Positions 25,266-33,687 of a stretch of 64,000 nucleotides of DNA are shown in pieces. Each line of letters starts with the position of its first letter. Position 1 is the stretch's first letter. This DNA comes from an uncultured Oscillospiraceae bacterium (GTDB lineage: Bacteria; Bacillota; Clostridia; Oscillospirales; Oscillospiraceae). The stretch is taken from NCBI GenBank assembly GCA_934565415.1, contig CAKTHQ010000004.1, positions 1-64,000 of the forward strand, given 5' to 3'. The notes under the pieces are model-generated. The model made no database searches, was not told the DNA's origin, and was given only the letters and a program-made list of their open reading frames with translations. The position numbers and the translations under genes are program-made.

Positions 25266-25970
25266 CTATTTTATAGGCTCGCGGAATTCAGGAACACGGG
25301 AGCCCTTATTGACACACAGATTAAAATGAGTCCTTAACCATAGATATTTCTCACGGACACGAGCATTTTGCTCAGTTGCAATTTTCATTTCAATTAGATT
25401 TTTCAACCTAGCTAATTCCGGTGAATAATCGAAATATTTTAATGTCTCTACCATTTTCAGTCCGTCGTCAGTATCGCACACATACATTATCTCTTCTCCA
25501 CCATTCGACTGTGCTATTCCATCTTCATAGGTGCCTCTTGTCATAATAATTCTTGGATATATGGCAAGACTTTCTTCCATTCGGTATGCATCAATCAAGC
25601 CCGGGCCAAACATTTCCGACCCATTAATGTACATTTCTCCTTTAACAATAGCTCCTCTAAGCAGTACAGGCGACTCCTCCGAATATAAGTAGTGCTGAAT
25701 CATCATACAGTGACTTGTAAGGGCTTCAAATGCTCCGTAAATTGACGTAGGAATGGCGCAAACTATTGTATCGGAGAAAAACAGAAATTTCGTATTTTGC
25801 TCTAATTCGGTTGCCGCATGACCATCAAATGCAGTACCTCGGGTTATCCTTTTCAGTGCTTTAATCCTTGTAAATATACCGTGGATAATGGTGGCATCTT
25901 CTTTCCCAATTTTACTAGAAAAGCCCAGAATATCAAGGAAGGCAATGTAGTATTCTTTGTAGTTTATCAT
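25266..25970 (-). CDS. Nucleotidyl-cyclase-fold-like hypothetical protein
   Basis: A 234-residue protein beginning MINYKEYYIAFLDILGFSS. The IAFLDILGFS opening, the later FLFFSDTIVCAIP strand and the LLRGAIVKGEMYI strand match the layout of class III nucleotide cyclase-like proteins (the two acidic positions would be the D of LDILGF and the D of FSDT). Such stand-alone proteins are common in defence regions, where some make cyclic nucleotide signals. Whether this one is active is unknown. The start ATG at 25970 is preferred because AAGGAG lies 6 bases before it; the hsdS stop is 11 bases upstream. Confidence 0.55.
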   Translation of the reverse strand: MINYKEYYIAFLDILGFSSKIGKEDATIIHGIFTRIKALKRITRGTAFDGHAATELEQNTKFLFFSDTIVCAIPTSIYGAFEALTSHCMMIQHYLYSEESPVLLRGAIVKGEMYINGSEMFGPGLIDAYRMEESLAIYPRIIMTRGTYEDGIAQSNGGEEIMYVCDTDDGLKMVETLKYFDYSPELARLKNLIEMKIATEQNARVREKYLWLRTHFNLCVNKGSRVPEFREPIK

Positions 25971-25980
25971 CATATTCTCC

Positions 25981-27150
25981 TTATCCAAAATATTTCTGCA
26001 TCAGACTGTCAAATAACAGTTGTGCTTCGTCCAGAGCTTTTTGTATGGCAGCTTTTGATTTGTCGGTCTGGGTGACGAAGGCGGCGAACTGGTTCTGCAA
26101 ACCTAGTGGAGGAATCAAAACTGGCAATGCTTTCAGCTGCCTCATGTTAATACTCGCAATTCCCGTTGTCTGTTTCGCACAACCAAGAAAATAGCGTTTT
26201 GCCCGCTGGTGCTGTAAATACTCCGCAAAGTACACAGGCAAAATATGCGTTTCATCAAGACGAACGCGAAAAATGTGGTTTTGGTGAATACAATTTTCCA
26301 GAGGCGTTTTGATGATAGCTCCTCTCCCGAGCTTATCTGGATCGCCACCTTCTGTCATCAGCACATCGTCCGGTAAAAGACGATATTGGTTTATCTCCTG
26401 TTCTGTAGCCTCAATTGTTTTTACTGTTGTCCAATCAATATAGCCTTCCTTGACATTGGATACAGCCATATAAGGGACTTTTATCAAATGTTTTTCACTG
26501 ACTTTTCTCCCTTTTGTGATACCAGAAACAATATCAGCCATTGATTCCAGTGGGGCCTCATTCCATTCTTCGATATTTAGAAACATATCCCCAAAGAGTT
26601 CGACAAATCGGGCTTTGACGAGGTCATCCAGCTTTTGGAGCTGCTGCTGGCAGTATTCAATGACTTTTGCGTTTTTATCAAGTATGTCCACAGTCTGCCG
26701 CTGTGTCGGCAAGGCTGGTAATGGAACTTCAAGATTACGAAGTATAGATAAGTTAATATTATTTTGTGCTACGCCCCGACCCAAATTGTTTACATACGAT
26801 TTTTTCGATTTAAGATAGTAGTATAGATAGTCCGCTAATACTTCATCCTGATTTTTGATTGTGATTCCAGCGATTGCCTGATTGGTACAGGCATCAATGG
26901 TTAAAATTCCCGCTTCGCCGAGTGTTGCAAAAATGGTATATAGTATTGTTCCTTTAGAAAGCATTTTTGCGGACGATCCGTCAAGCCCTGCTTGCGTAAT
27001 ATATTCATCTGCCTTACTGACATGCTTTTCCTTTATATCTCCTATTTTTATCCAAGGGATGGTACCACCATCCCAAAATTCTGTATTTGTTCTCGACGGA
27101 GTTCCGCCAGAAACAATAGTACATATTTCCCCAAGCTTCTTTATATCCAT
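25981..27150 (-). CDS. hsdS: Type I restriction-modification specificity subunit
   Basis: A 389-residue HsdS with the usual two target-recognition domains separated by conserved helices. TRD1 spans about 1-145 (GTPSRTNTEFWDGGTIPWIK), followed by the helix LPTQRQTVDILDKNAKVIEYC. TRD2 spans about 200-345, followed by PPLGLQNQFAAFVTQTDKSKAA. It recognises the split target sequence of the HsdM/HsdR complex. It is slightly short but complete. dinD lies between it and hsdM (27-bp gap upstream). No inverted hsdS fragments that would allow phase variation were seen nearby. Confidence 0.94.
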   Translation of the reverse strand: MDIKKLGEICTIVSGGTPSRTNTEFWDGGTIPWIKIGDIKEKHVSKADEYITQAGLDGSSAKMLSKGTILYTIFATLGEAGILTIDACTNQAIAGITIKNQDEVLADYLYYYLKSKKSYVNNLGRGVAQNNINLSILRNLEVPLPALPTQRQTVDILDKNAKVIEYCQQQLQKLDDLVKARFVELFGDMFLNIEEWNEAPLESMADIVSGITKGRKVSEKHLIKVPYMAVSNVKEGYIDWTTVKTIEATEQEINQYRLLPDDVLMTEGGDPDKLGRGAIIKTPLENCIHQNHIFRVRLDETHILPVYFAEYLQHQRAKRYFLGCAKQTTGIASINMRQLKALPVLIPPLGLQNQFAAFVTQTDKSKAAIQKALDEAQLLFDSLMQKYFG

Positions 27151-27177
27151 CCATTCATCCCCACAAATCCGAATTTT

Positions 27178-28062
27178 TCATTCCTTTTCATTCTCATCGG
27201 TAACGCTCTCAATCATTCCGACCACAGCATTTCCAAGCAGCATCGTCTGTGCGTTTCCGGAAGTAACAACGGGCCGCCCGGTCTGGGATTCGATCTCCTT
27301 CCGGGCGTTTCCTGCCACTTTGCCACCCTGTTTGGCAACGGCACGGTTCTCCTCCAATCCCTGCGGATTCTGCGCGTTGGTGAGTTCCGTTGTGGTGGCC
27401 TCAGCCAGCATATTCAGTGCCAGCTCCAACGTGCTCATGTTATCCCGCAGATTTTCCTTTTTCAGCCCCTTGAGATTCTTATACTGCCGGGTCGTCATAC
27501 CGGACCAGGCTTTCGTAACCTCATCTGTCAGGATCCCGTATTCCGTTCCTTTTTTGACCCCATGGGCATCCCATGCGTCTGTCAATTCTTTGCGGGCGCG
27601 AATGGTCTGCAACCGCTGGTTAATCCATTCGGGAGAATACCCCTTCTTTGCGTAGGTGTCCAACGCACGCTCGATGGTCAGCTCCGGGTCGATGATTTCC
27701 TCAATGCGCTCACGGCCGACCATAGCCAGCCACAGCTTAAACGGTTCTGCTTTCTTGGACGGAATGGATTGGATGATGCGAAGAAGCTGCTCCGTGGTGG
27801 CTACATCGGTCTTGTATCGTTTACCGTCTTTCGGTGACTTCATTCTGAGTTGCTTACAATTTGTAAGCGACTCATCTGCCCCTTCGCCCCTTAAACGCTT
27901 TTTCAGTACCGCCCAATAAGTGCTCGCTTTTCTTGTTTCGGTTTGCTCGGTCAGCACTGCGACAACATCAACCACCGAAAAATACCATTCCTCCTTAGCC
28001 TCATCCCACGCAGTGCGAATCGGTTGATTTTCAAAAATTTGCAGCTTATCATTCTCGGTCAT
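27178..28062 (-). CDS. dinD: DinD-like protein (BRO-N domain)
   Basis: A 294-residue protein. The N-terminus has the BRO-N fold (RTAWDEAKEEWYFSVVDVVA, then ASTYWAVLKKRL). The middle (WLAMVGRERIEEIIDPELTIERA, GYSPEWINQRLQTIRARKEL) and the C-terminal NPQGLEENRAVAKQGGKVAG segment match DinD (DNA-damage-inducible protein D). In E. coli DinD inhibits RecA filaments. Its stop-start contact with hsdM (ATGA overlap at 28059-28062) shows it is part of the restriction operon, and genes of this type are often inserted between hsdM and hsdS. A role limiting self-damage by restriction is plausible but is inference. Confidence 0.85.
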   Translation of the reverse strand: MTENDKLQIFENQPIRTAWDEAKEEWYFSVVDVVAVLTEQTETRKASTYWAVLKKRLRGEGADESLTNCKQLRMKSPKDGKRYKTDVATTEQLLRIIQSIPSKKAEPFKLWLAMVGRERIEEIIDPELTIERALDTYAKKGYSPEWINQRLQTIRARKELTDAWDAHGVKKGTEYGILTDEVTKAWSGMTTRQYKNLKGLKKENLRDNMSTLELALNMLAEATTTELTNAQNPQGLEENRAVAKQGGKVAGNARKEIESQTGRPVVTSGNAQTMLLGNAVVGMIESVTDENEKE

Positions 28063-29570
28063 AGGTTTTCTCCTTTCAGCATTTCCTCCAATTCGTCCAT
28101 TGCCGCGCTGATCTCTTTCTCCAGCGCCCGGATTTCCGCCATGATTTCCCCCGTAGGCGGATACTCCACAGGCTTATACTCCGTTTTCTTGTACTTGTTG
28201 ATGGACAGGTCATAGCCGTTGTCCACGATCTCCGCCTTGGGTACGAAGAAGGATTTTTCCGTGCGCTGGCGGCCATTTTCCGCCTCCGGATTGCGGAACC
28301 GGGCAATGATGTCGGGAATGTCATTATCGGCAACCGGGCTTCGCTTGTCATCCAGACTGAAGCCGTCGGCCCTCATGTCATAGAACCAGACCTTATCCGT
28401 GCCGCCGTGGCCGGTCTTGGTGAAGATCAGAACGGCGGTGGACACGCCGGCGTAGGGCTTGAACACGCCGCTGGGCATGGAGATCACCGCCTCCAGCCGG
28501 TTGCCCTCAATCAGCTCCTTGCGGATGGCCTTGTGGGCGGTAGAGGAACCGAACAGCACGCCGTCCGGCACGATACAAGCGCAGCGCCCGCCGACGCGCA
28601 GCATCCGCAGGAACAGAGTCAGAAACAGCAGTTCCGTCTTCTTGGTTTTGCAGACCCTCAGCAAATCCGCCGACACGGTATCGGCATCCAGACTGCCTTT
28701 GAATGGCGGATTGGCAAGAATGAGAGAATATTTCTCCTTGTCTTGGTTCTGGTCGGACAGACTGTCCCGGTACTCGATAAAGGGACTCGCGATGCCGTGG
28801 GTCATCATGTTCATCGCGCCGATCCGGAGCATGGTGCGATCCATGTCGTAGCCGAAGAACATGTGGTTCATATAATGGTCTTTCTTCTGGCGGTTGAAGA
28901 AGATTTCCTCTTTTCGGGTTTCTTTCAGGTATTCGCCCGCCGAAACAAGGAAACCGGAGGTGCCGCAGGCCGGGTCGCAGATGACGTCATCGGCTTTCGG
29001 ATCCATCAGCTCCACCATCATGCGGATGATATGGCGCGGGGTACGGAACTGACCGTTGCGGCCGGACTGGCTGATTTTGCTGAGCAGATATTCGTAGGTG
29101 TCGCCGCGCACGTCCACCGCCTGCGATTCGCTCATCAGGCGGTAAATCTCATCCAGCGCGTCCACCACCTTAGAAAGCAGTAGCGGCGTGGGCAGCTTGA
29201 AAATGGCGTCATCCATGTATTTGGAATAGGCGCTGTTTTTGTCGCCGTGGAGATTCTTGATAAAGGGAAATACCCACTCCTGCACGACGGAGTACATTTT
29301 CCCTGCCGGGAAGTCATGAAATACACTCCATTTGAGCTGCTGGCCGTCGATGGTGCGCTCGCCCACCTGCACCTCATCGGTGAAGATGCTGGTATAAGGC
29401 AGCCCCAGCATGGCAGCCTCTTTTGCCCGGAGATTGTCCGAATCATCCAGGTCGTGAATGAACATCAGATAGGTGATCTGCTCGATCACGTCCAGCGGAT
29501 TCACCAGACCGCCCGCCGCAAAAATATCCCAAAGACCGTCGATTTTATTTTTCAGTTCGCCTGTAATCAT
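28059..29570 (-). CDS. hsdM: Type I restriction-modification methyltransferase subunit
   Basis: A 503-residue adenine-N6 methyltransferase. The N-terminal HsdM helical domain (LKNKIDGLWDIFAAGG) is followed by SAM-binding motif I (DPACGTSGFLVSAGEYL, about residue 210) and catalytic motif IV ANPPF (about residue 290), with the conserved VPDGVLFGSS and a C-terminal coiled coil. With HsdS it methylates the host target. It starts at 29570, immediately after the fic stop codon, so the two are translationally linked. Full length. Confidence 0.96.
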   Translation of the reverse strand: MITGELKNKIDGLWDIFAAGGLVNPLDVIEQITYLMFIHDLDDSDNLRAKEAAMLGLPYTSIFTDEVQVGERTIDGQQLKWSVFHDFPAGKMYSVVQEWVFPFIKNLHGDKNSAYSKYMDDAIFKLPTPLLLSKVVDALDEIYRLMSESQAVDVRGDTYEYLLSKISQSGRNGQFRTPRHIIRMMVELMDPKADDVICDPACGTSGFLVSAGEYLKETRKEEIFFNRQKKDHYMNHMFFGYDMDRTMLRIGAMNMMTHGIASPFIEYRDSLSDQNQDKEKYSLILANPPFKGSLDADTVSADLLRVCKTKKTELLFLTLFLRMLRVGGRCACIVPDGVLFGSSTAHKAIRKELIEGNRLEAVISMPSGVFKPYAGVSTAVLIFTKTGHGGTDKVWFYDMRADGFSLDDKRSPVADNDIPDIIARFRNPEAENGRQRTEKSFFVPKAEIVDNGYDLSINKYKKTEYKPVEYPPTGEIMAEIRALEKEISAAMDELEEMLKGENL

Positions 29571-30629
29571 TTATTCTCTCTCCCTGTTCCAAATATAAGA
29601 AGTGTAGCGTCCGCCGCTGAGTTTGATGATCTCGTCGGATTTCAGCAAATCTGCCAGTGTCCGCTGGACGGTGATCTGACTGATATCCGGGCATTTTTCC
29701 ATGATTTCGCTTTTGGTGATCTTGCCAAGGTGGTTTTTGATGACCTCCCGCACCCGGCCGGGCTTGGAAAGCCCCTTTGTTGTCAGCAATTCGATCCGGC
29801 TTTCGAAATCCCGGTAAGCCGCCACCAGAATACCCAGCATATAGGTGACAAAGGGTGCATCATCGTTTGTGCCTTCGTGCCAGTTATAAGAGCTGGCCTG
29901 TAAGGCTTCGTAATAGGTCTCCTTGGTGTCGGAGATCAGCTTCTCAATACTAATATATTTGCCTACGATATAGCCGGAGCGGTACAAGAGCAGCAGCGTC
30001 AGGAGCCTGCTCATGCGGCCGTTGCCGTCGTTGAAGGGATGGATGCAGAGAAAATCCAGTATAAAGATGGGAATCAGCAGCAGTGGGTCCAGTTCCGCAT
30101 CCTGCATTGCCGATTCAAAAGCATTGCACAATGCAGCAATGGTCTCCGGTGTTTCCCATGCTGGTACAGGCTCAAACCGAACGATTTGCTGGCCGTCCGG
30201 CAATTCCTCGGCAATCACATTGTCCGAATTTTTGAAGCTGCCGCCGATGGACTTGCCGCTGTATTTGTACAGATCCCGATGAAGCTGCAAAATGATGGAA
30301 GGCTTTGGCGGGATAAAGTCATGACTTTCATGAATTGTTGCAAGTACATCGCGGTATCCGGCGATCTCTTTTTCGCTGCGGCTCCGGGGCATGGTTTTCT
30401 CACGGACGATTTTTTTCAGGCGGTCGTTTGTTGTAATAATGCCCTCGATGCGGTTGGAGGCTTCAGTGCTCTGTATCTTTGCAACCTCCAAGAGATCAGA
30501 CAGTTCATCCACCTTTGCCTCGATAAAAAGGTTTTGCTGCCCTTTGTATTCGTGTATTTGCGTCAGGTAGGCCACGACCTCCGGTGTCAGGAGCTTTTTA
30601 AATTCTGCTTTGAAGTTGAAATCCCTCAT
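29571..30629 (-). CDS. fic: Fic/DOC-family AMPylase with C-terminal winged helix
   Basis: A 352-residue Fic protein. The active-site motif HPFNDGNGRMSRLL is intact near residue 200, preceded by the flap strand. An inhibitory-helix motif STEASNRIEGI lies at about residue 54, which marks a class II (self-inhibited) enzyme. The last 70 residues form a winged helix (KSEIMEKCPDISQITVQRTL), likely DNA-binding. Fic enzymes transfer AMP to target proteins. It opens the operon with hsdM, dinD, hsdS and hsdR. Two repeats at 30643 and 30709 flank its promoter and could be its own operator. It may regulate the restriction genes rather than act as a toxin. Confidence 0.9.
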   Translation of the reverse strand: MRDFNFKAEFKKLLTPEVVAYLTQIHEYKGQQNLFIEAKVDELSDLLEVAKIQSTEASNRIEGIITTNDRLKKIVREKTMPRSRSEKEIAGYRDVLATIHESHDFIPPKPSIILQLHRDLYKYSGKSIGGSFKNSDNVIAEELPDGQQIVRFEPVPAWETPETIAALCNAFESAMQDAELDPLLLIPIFILDFLCIHPFNDGNGRMSRLLTLLLLYRSGYIVGKYISIEKLISDTKETYYEALQASSYNWHEGTNDDAPFVTYMLGILVAAYRDFESRIELLTTKGLSKPGRVREVIKNHLGKITKSEIMEKCPDISQITVQRTLADLLKSDEIIKLSGGRYTSYIWNRERE

Positions 30630-30642
30630 TCAATTTCCTCAC

Positions 30643-30729
30643 TTGACCTTCATTTTTATCATATTTCCGTCAATGATACAGTTATAGTATATCCACGAGC
30701 TTCATCCTTGTCAACCTCATCTTTATCAT
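30643..30729 (-). promoter_or_regulatory. Promoter and repeated operator of the fic-hsd operon
   Basis: On the minus strand TTGACA (30714-30709), a 17-bp spacer and TATACT (30691-30686). A degenerate direct repeat, ATGATAAAGATGAGGTTGACA at the -35 and ATGATAAAAATGAAGGTCAA near the ribosome site (plus-strand 30709-30729 and 30643-30662), brackets the start site and looks like a repressor site. Confidence 0.6.
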
Positions 30730-30813
30730 CGTTTCAATAATGAATAAATTGAAAATACTTTAGCTGTAATTGCTGAACTTAGATGTAGTACAGTGCTTCC
30801 TTTTCTGTTCAGC

Positions 30814-30852
30814 AAAGGAAGCCTGCACCGATAAATGATGCAGGCTTCCTTT
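30814..30852. terminator. Strong terminator hairpin
   Basis: Perfect 14-bp stem AAAGGAAGCCTGCA/TGCAGGCTTCCTTT, loop CCGATAAATGA. It ends the 165-residue gene at 30879-31376 on the minus strand, upstream of the fic promoter region. Confidence 0.8.
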
Positions 30853-30878
30853 ATGCTGGTAAAGGGTTTGCGGCATAT

Positions 30879-31376
30879 TCACAACATGAGCTTTTTCGCA
30901 GTGTCAACGATAGAAAGCGCTGACTTTGCCGCTTCAAACAGATTTCCTGCAGTAAGCAGTCCCAATCCATCGAAAATGATCGATGGAACAGGTGCGTTTT
31001 CTTTGGTTAACTGCGCAGTGCAATCTACCGCAGAGTGGAACACACGGCGGAGTTCTTCCTGGTTCGGCATAGGGGCGCCAGATTGCACAGCGGATTGTGT
31101 GGGAGCAGACCAGTAATTGACAAAGTTGTCCTGATACGCCGGATAAGAGGCGCTCCACTGCATTGGACGAACCGGAGTCGTCTCCCGATAGGGAAGCTGA
31201 TTAACGTATCCCAGCATTCTTTGCCGTCTATAGGTTGCCTCTGCGTCTAACTGTGCCTGCTCCGCACGTAACTGCTGCCGCAGGCGAGCGGCCTCTTGTT
31301 CGTTTTTTAACATGCGGTCTACAAGATCGCGATAAAATGGATCCTCTTGATACAATTTCCAATCGATTCCCTGCAT
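30879..31376 (-). CDS. Hypothetical protein, 165 residues, N-terminal coiled coil
   Basis: Residues 20-55 (LKNEQEAARLRQQLRAEQAQ) form an amphipathic coiled coil. A Pro/Tyr/Gln-rich middle and a helical C-terminal region follow. Family unknown. The start ATG at 31376 follows AGGAGGGC. It is a single gene with its own terminator within the spoVT element. Confidence 0.6.
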   Translation of the reverse strand: MQGIDWKLYQEDPFYRDLVDRMLKNEQEAARLRQQLRAEQAQLDAEATYRRQRMLGYVNQLPYRETTPVRPMQWSASYPAYQDNFVNYWSAPTQSAVQSGAPMPNQEELRRVFHSAVDCTAQLTKENAPVPSIIFDGLGLLTAGNLFEAAKSALSIVDTAKKLML

Positions 31377-31690
31377 ATGTGCCCTCCTTTTTCATGGGAA
31401 ATACTCCTATATGTTCCAAGTTCAGTATAATCAAATGTACAGTATGATGTCAATAGGCAAAAGTATCAGTACTATCGAAAAACGATTACTTAGCAATTAC
31501 GTGGTAAATGATACTATAAGCATCGTAAAGTAAATATAGCGAGCAGATACATACGATCCACATTGAGTGGAATGTGTGTGCGACGTTTGAGGTGGTGAGA
31601 TAAAGCACTGCACAGAACCATTTTCTAAAACAGGAATGAAAAACCCCGGTAGATGTTCAGAAGGCATCCACCGGGTCGGTCTCTCATTGA
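31377..31690. other. Non-coding gap in the element, with one terminator
   Basis: No supported gene. At 31645-31675 an 11-bp stem (CCCGGTAGATG against CATCCACCGGG, one G-U pair) followed on the minus strand by GTTTTTC terminates the HEPN/MNT transcript. The rest is AT-rich with no clear motif. Confidence 0.6.
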
Positions 31691-31846
31691 TCAGCGCTCT
31701 GATCCCGCAATAATCTGCTTGCAATACGCTTTCAACTTTGGAATATCCTCCGTCAGGATTTCCCAAGTGATTTCCGGGTCAACAGTGCCATAGCAATAGC
31801 CCACAATATGCTCTAAAATGCTGATATTCCGCTCAAGAGGCTTCAT
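31691..31846 (-). pseudogene. HEPN (DUF86-like) toxin remnant
   Basis: A 51-codon frame starting inside the end of the MNT gene. EITWEILTEDIPKLKAYCKQII matches the C-terminal end of MNT-associated HEPN proteins. The upstream part of the HEPN domain, including the R-X4-6-H ribonuclease motif, is missing; the corresponding place reads HIVGYCYGTVDPE without the arginine. It is therefore likely inactive. Confidence 0.6.
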
Positions 31847-32126
31847 ACAGCAACACCTCGTCATCAGAAATAGAATTCAAAAACTTGCTGTCCAGGCTCC
31901 CAGTAGGAACCAAATCCACAGGGATTCCCAACGCATCTTCCAGGTCAGCGGCTAGGCCGCCAAGCTGCAAGCCGCGGATGGCCCCCTTGTCAATGCGCAG
32001 GTCAATGTCGCTGTCCTTGTCAGCATCCCCTCTGGCATAGGAGCCGAACAGATAAATACGGTCAGCCCCATATTGGGCCGCCAAAGCTGCAACGACTTCC
32101 TTGATTTCAGCTACAGTATATCGCAT
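31833..32126 (-). CDS. mntA: MntA-type minimal nucleotidyltransferase (antitoxin)
   Basis: A 97-residue protein with the complete MNT signature: YLFGSYARGDADKDSDIDL (GSX10DXD) near residues 26-45. MntA antitoxins AMPylate their HEPN partner toxin. Here the partner directly downstream is only a short remnant, so the antitoxin may be a leftover or act on another HEPN protein. The start ATG at 32126 follows AGGAGGAAC. Confidence 0.88.
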   Translation of the reverse strand: MRYTVAEIKEVVAALAAQYGADRIYLFGSYARGDADKDSDIDLRIDKGAIRGLQLGGLAADLEDALGIPVDLVPTGSLDSKFLNSISDDEVLLYEAS

Positions 32127-32617
32127 ATCTGTTCCTCCTTGTCATGTATTCTACTACTATTTTACCATGATTATGTGAAAACGGCAATGATTATTTGGAG
32201 CGTAGGTATTCGCCTTTTCCCATGCCGCCTCTCAGTTTGTCGCAGCTTGCCCAGAGGGAACTATACAGTTCATTTTTTATAGCCATGTTCTTCCATACTT
32301 CTTTAAATAAGGGATGTCTCTGTCCTCATTTTGTTGCGGCTGCGGACACAATCGCAGATCGTTCGTTTCAGATCATATGCAGGGACGAGATTTCCGGCAA
32401 GGGTTTTCAGAACCGTTTTCTCAAGGGTAAACAGCTCCGTCTTGATGTAGTACACCTTGCATTCTGATTTAATTGCAGCGGATGACGCACTATCAGCGTA
32501 CAAATCGTTTCTCCTGTCATACATTCCTATGCAGCACGCAGATCAGGCAATAACGACAGCACGCCCACCGGTCGATTGACCGGTGGGCTGCAATATTTGA
32601 CTTATGTCTTTTTAACG
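32127..32617. other. Mostly non-coding region; one doubtful small frame
   Basis: A 73-codon minus-strand frame at 32303-32524 has only a weak TAGGA site and no recognised family; I do not call it a gene. An 11-bp stem GCCCACCGGTC/GACCGGTGGGC at 32563-32588 sits just after the Mrr-like gene and may end its transcript, although it lacks a U-run. Confidence 0.5.
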
Positions 32618-33610
32618 CTACAGTTTTTCCTCAGGAACAGGAATATACACCATCCTCAGCGGAATCATCCTCCGATATTTTTCGCTTAGCTGACCGTAAT
32701 ATTTCAAAATCAAATCCACAAGTTCCGTACCGTTGATTCCCCGAATGATCGGCGTGCTTTCCAGGTATTTTGCGGCGTTCTTTGTGTAGTTGGACAGCGT
32801 AACGAATAAACCGTAATCCCCCTCACGCATGGCCCCTTTCAAGGACTGAATGGTGGATTCCTTAATGTCGCTGTCCTGGCTTTTTACCTGGACAAGAATA
32901 CGGGGAGGCAGCTCGTCTTTGTATGCGGTGATGTCTATGCCACTGTCGCCGCCCTGGGAGGATACGGTGCAGCGGTATCCCATTGCACGCAGAAGCTCTG
33001 CAACAAACTCTTCCAGCGCATATCCTTTCAGCTGCTTGCTCAGCTCTTTCAGGACGAAATCTCTGGTGGCTTCAACAATATCTTCTGCGGTAGCTGCCAC
33101 GGTTTCGTCCGGTTCTGCCAAGGCTAACGAAGGCTTGAAGCCTTTATCCAGAGCCTGCATGTATTCGTCTGCGTAGTTCTTGAGCAAAAAGAAAGACAGT
33201 GCCGAACCAACCTCATACAGTGCGCCTTGGGAGAACGCAGTCCGGGGCAAGTGTTTCAGCCACTTTACTTTTCTCTGCTGCACATACGGGGCGGCTTCGG
33301 GGTTATAAATAAAATCGCTCTCAACGACACCAATGTTGATTTTTCGGTCAGCCTTGGACGGAAACACCACGTAGTCACCGATTTTCACTTCTACAGCAAA
33401 CCGATACAGCATCCCGGCACTGGTAGCGATGGCACCCTTTTTACTGTCGGGATATGTGTCTATATAGTGCGCTTTATAGGCTTCCCGACTTGGTTCCAGT
33501 TTGCCGCAATCTCCAAAATCCTGCCAGCCAATAGCAATGACATCATTGTGCAGGAACAGGAAATCATCCGTCGTGTGGATGCCCCAGATTTTCTTTTCTT
33601 CATTGGCCAT
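32618..33610 (-). CDS. mrr: Mrr-like restriction endonuclease (type IV)
   Basis: A 330-residue protein. The N-terminal 150 residues resemble the Mrr-associated, EVE/PUA-like reader fold (IWGIHTTDDFLFLHNDVIAIGW). The C-terminal Mrr nuclease domain follows, with LEEFVAELLRAMGY, GGDSGIDITAY and the D-(QE)-X-K core ILVQVKSQ near residue 250. Such enzymes cut modified foreign DNA, complementing the type I system of the same element. The start at 33610 (ATGGCC) follows TAGGAG; six codons of upstream open frame are rejected. Confidence 0.82.
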   Translation of the reverse strand: MANEEKKIWGIHTTDDFLFLHNDVIAIGWQDFGDCGKLEPSREAYKAHYIDTYPDSKKGAIATSAGMLYRFAVEVKIGDYVVFPSKADRKINIGVVESDFIYNPEAAPYVQQRKVKWLKHLPRTAFSQGALYEVGSALSFFLLKNYADEYMQALDKGFKPSLALAEPDETVAATAEDIVEATRDFVLKELSKQLKGYALEEFVAELLRAMGYRCTVSSQGGDSGIDITAYKDELPPRILVQVKSQDSDIKESTIQSLKGAMREGDYGLFVTLSNYTKNAAKYLESTPIIRGINGTELVDLILKYYGQLSEKYRRMIPLRMVYIPVPEEKL

Positions 33611-33687
33611 TATGTACACTCCTATCAAATCGTATTCGTGACCTCACGAATACCACTTGCAGATTCTTATTTAGATAAACCATCTTT

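Noticed and set aside
31497..31766. 89-codon minus-strand frame
   Set aside because: It overlaps the HEPN remnant in another frame and crosses the terminator hairpin; no ribosome site.
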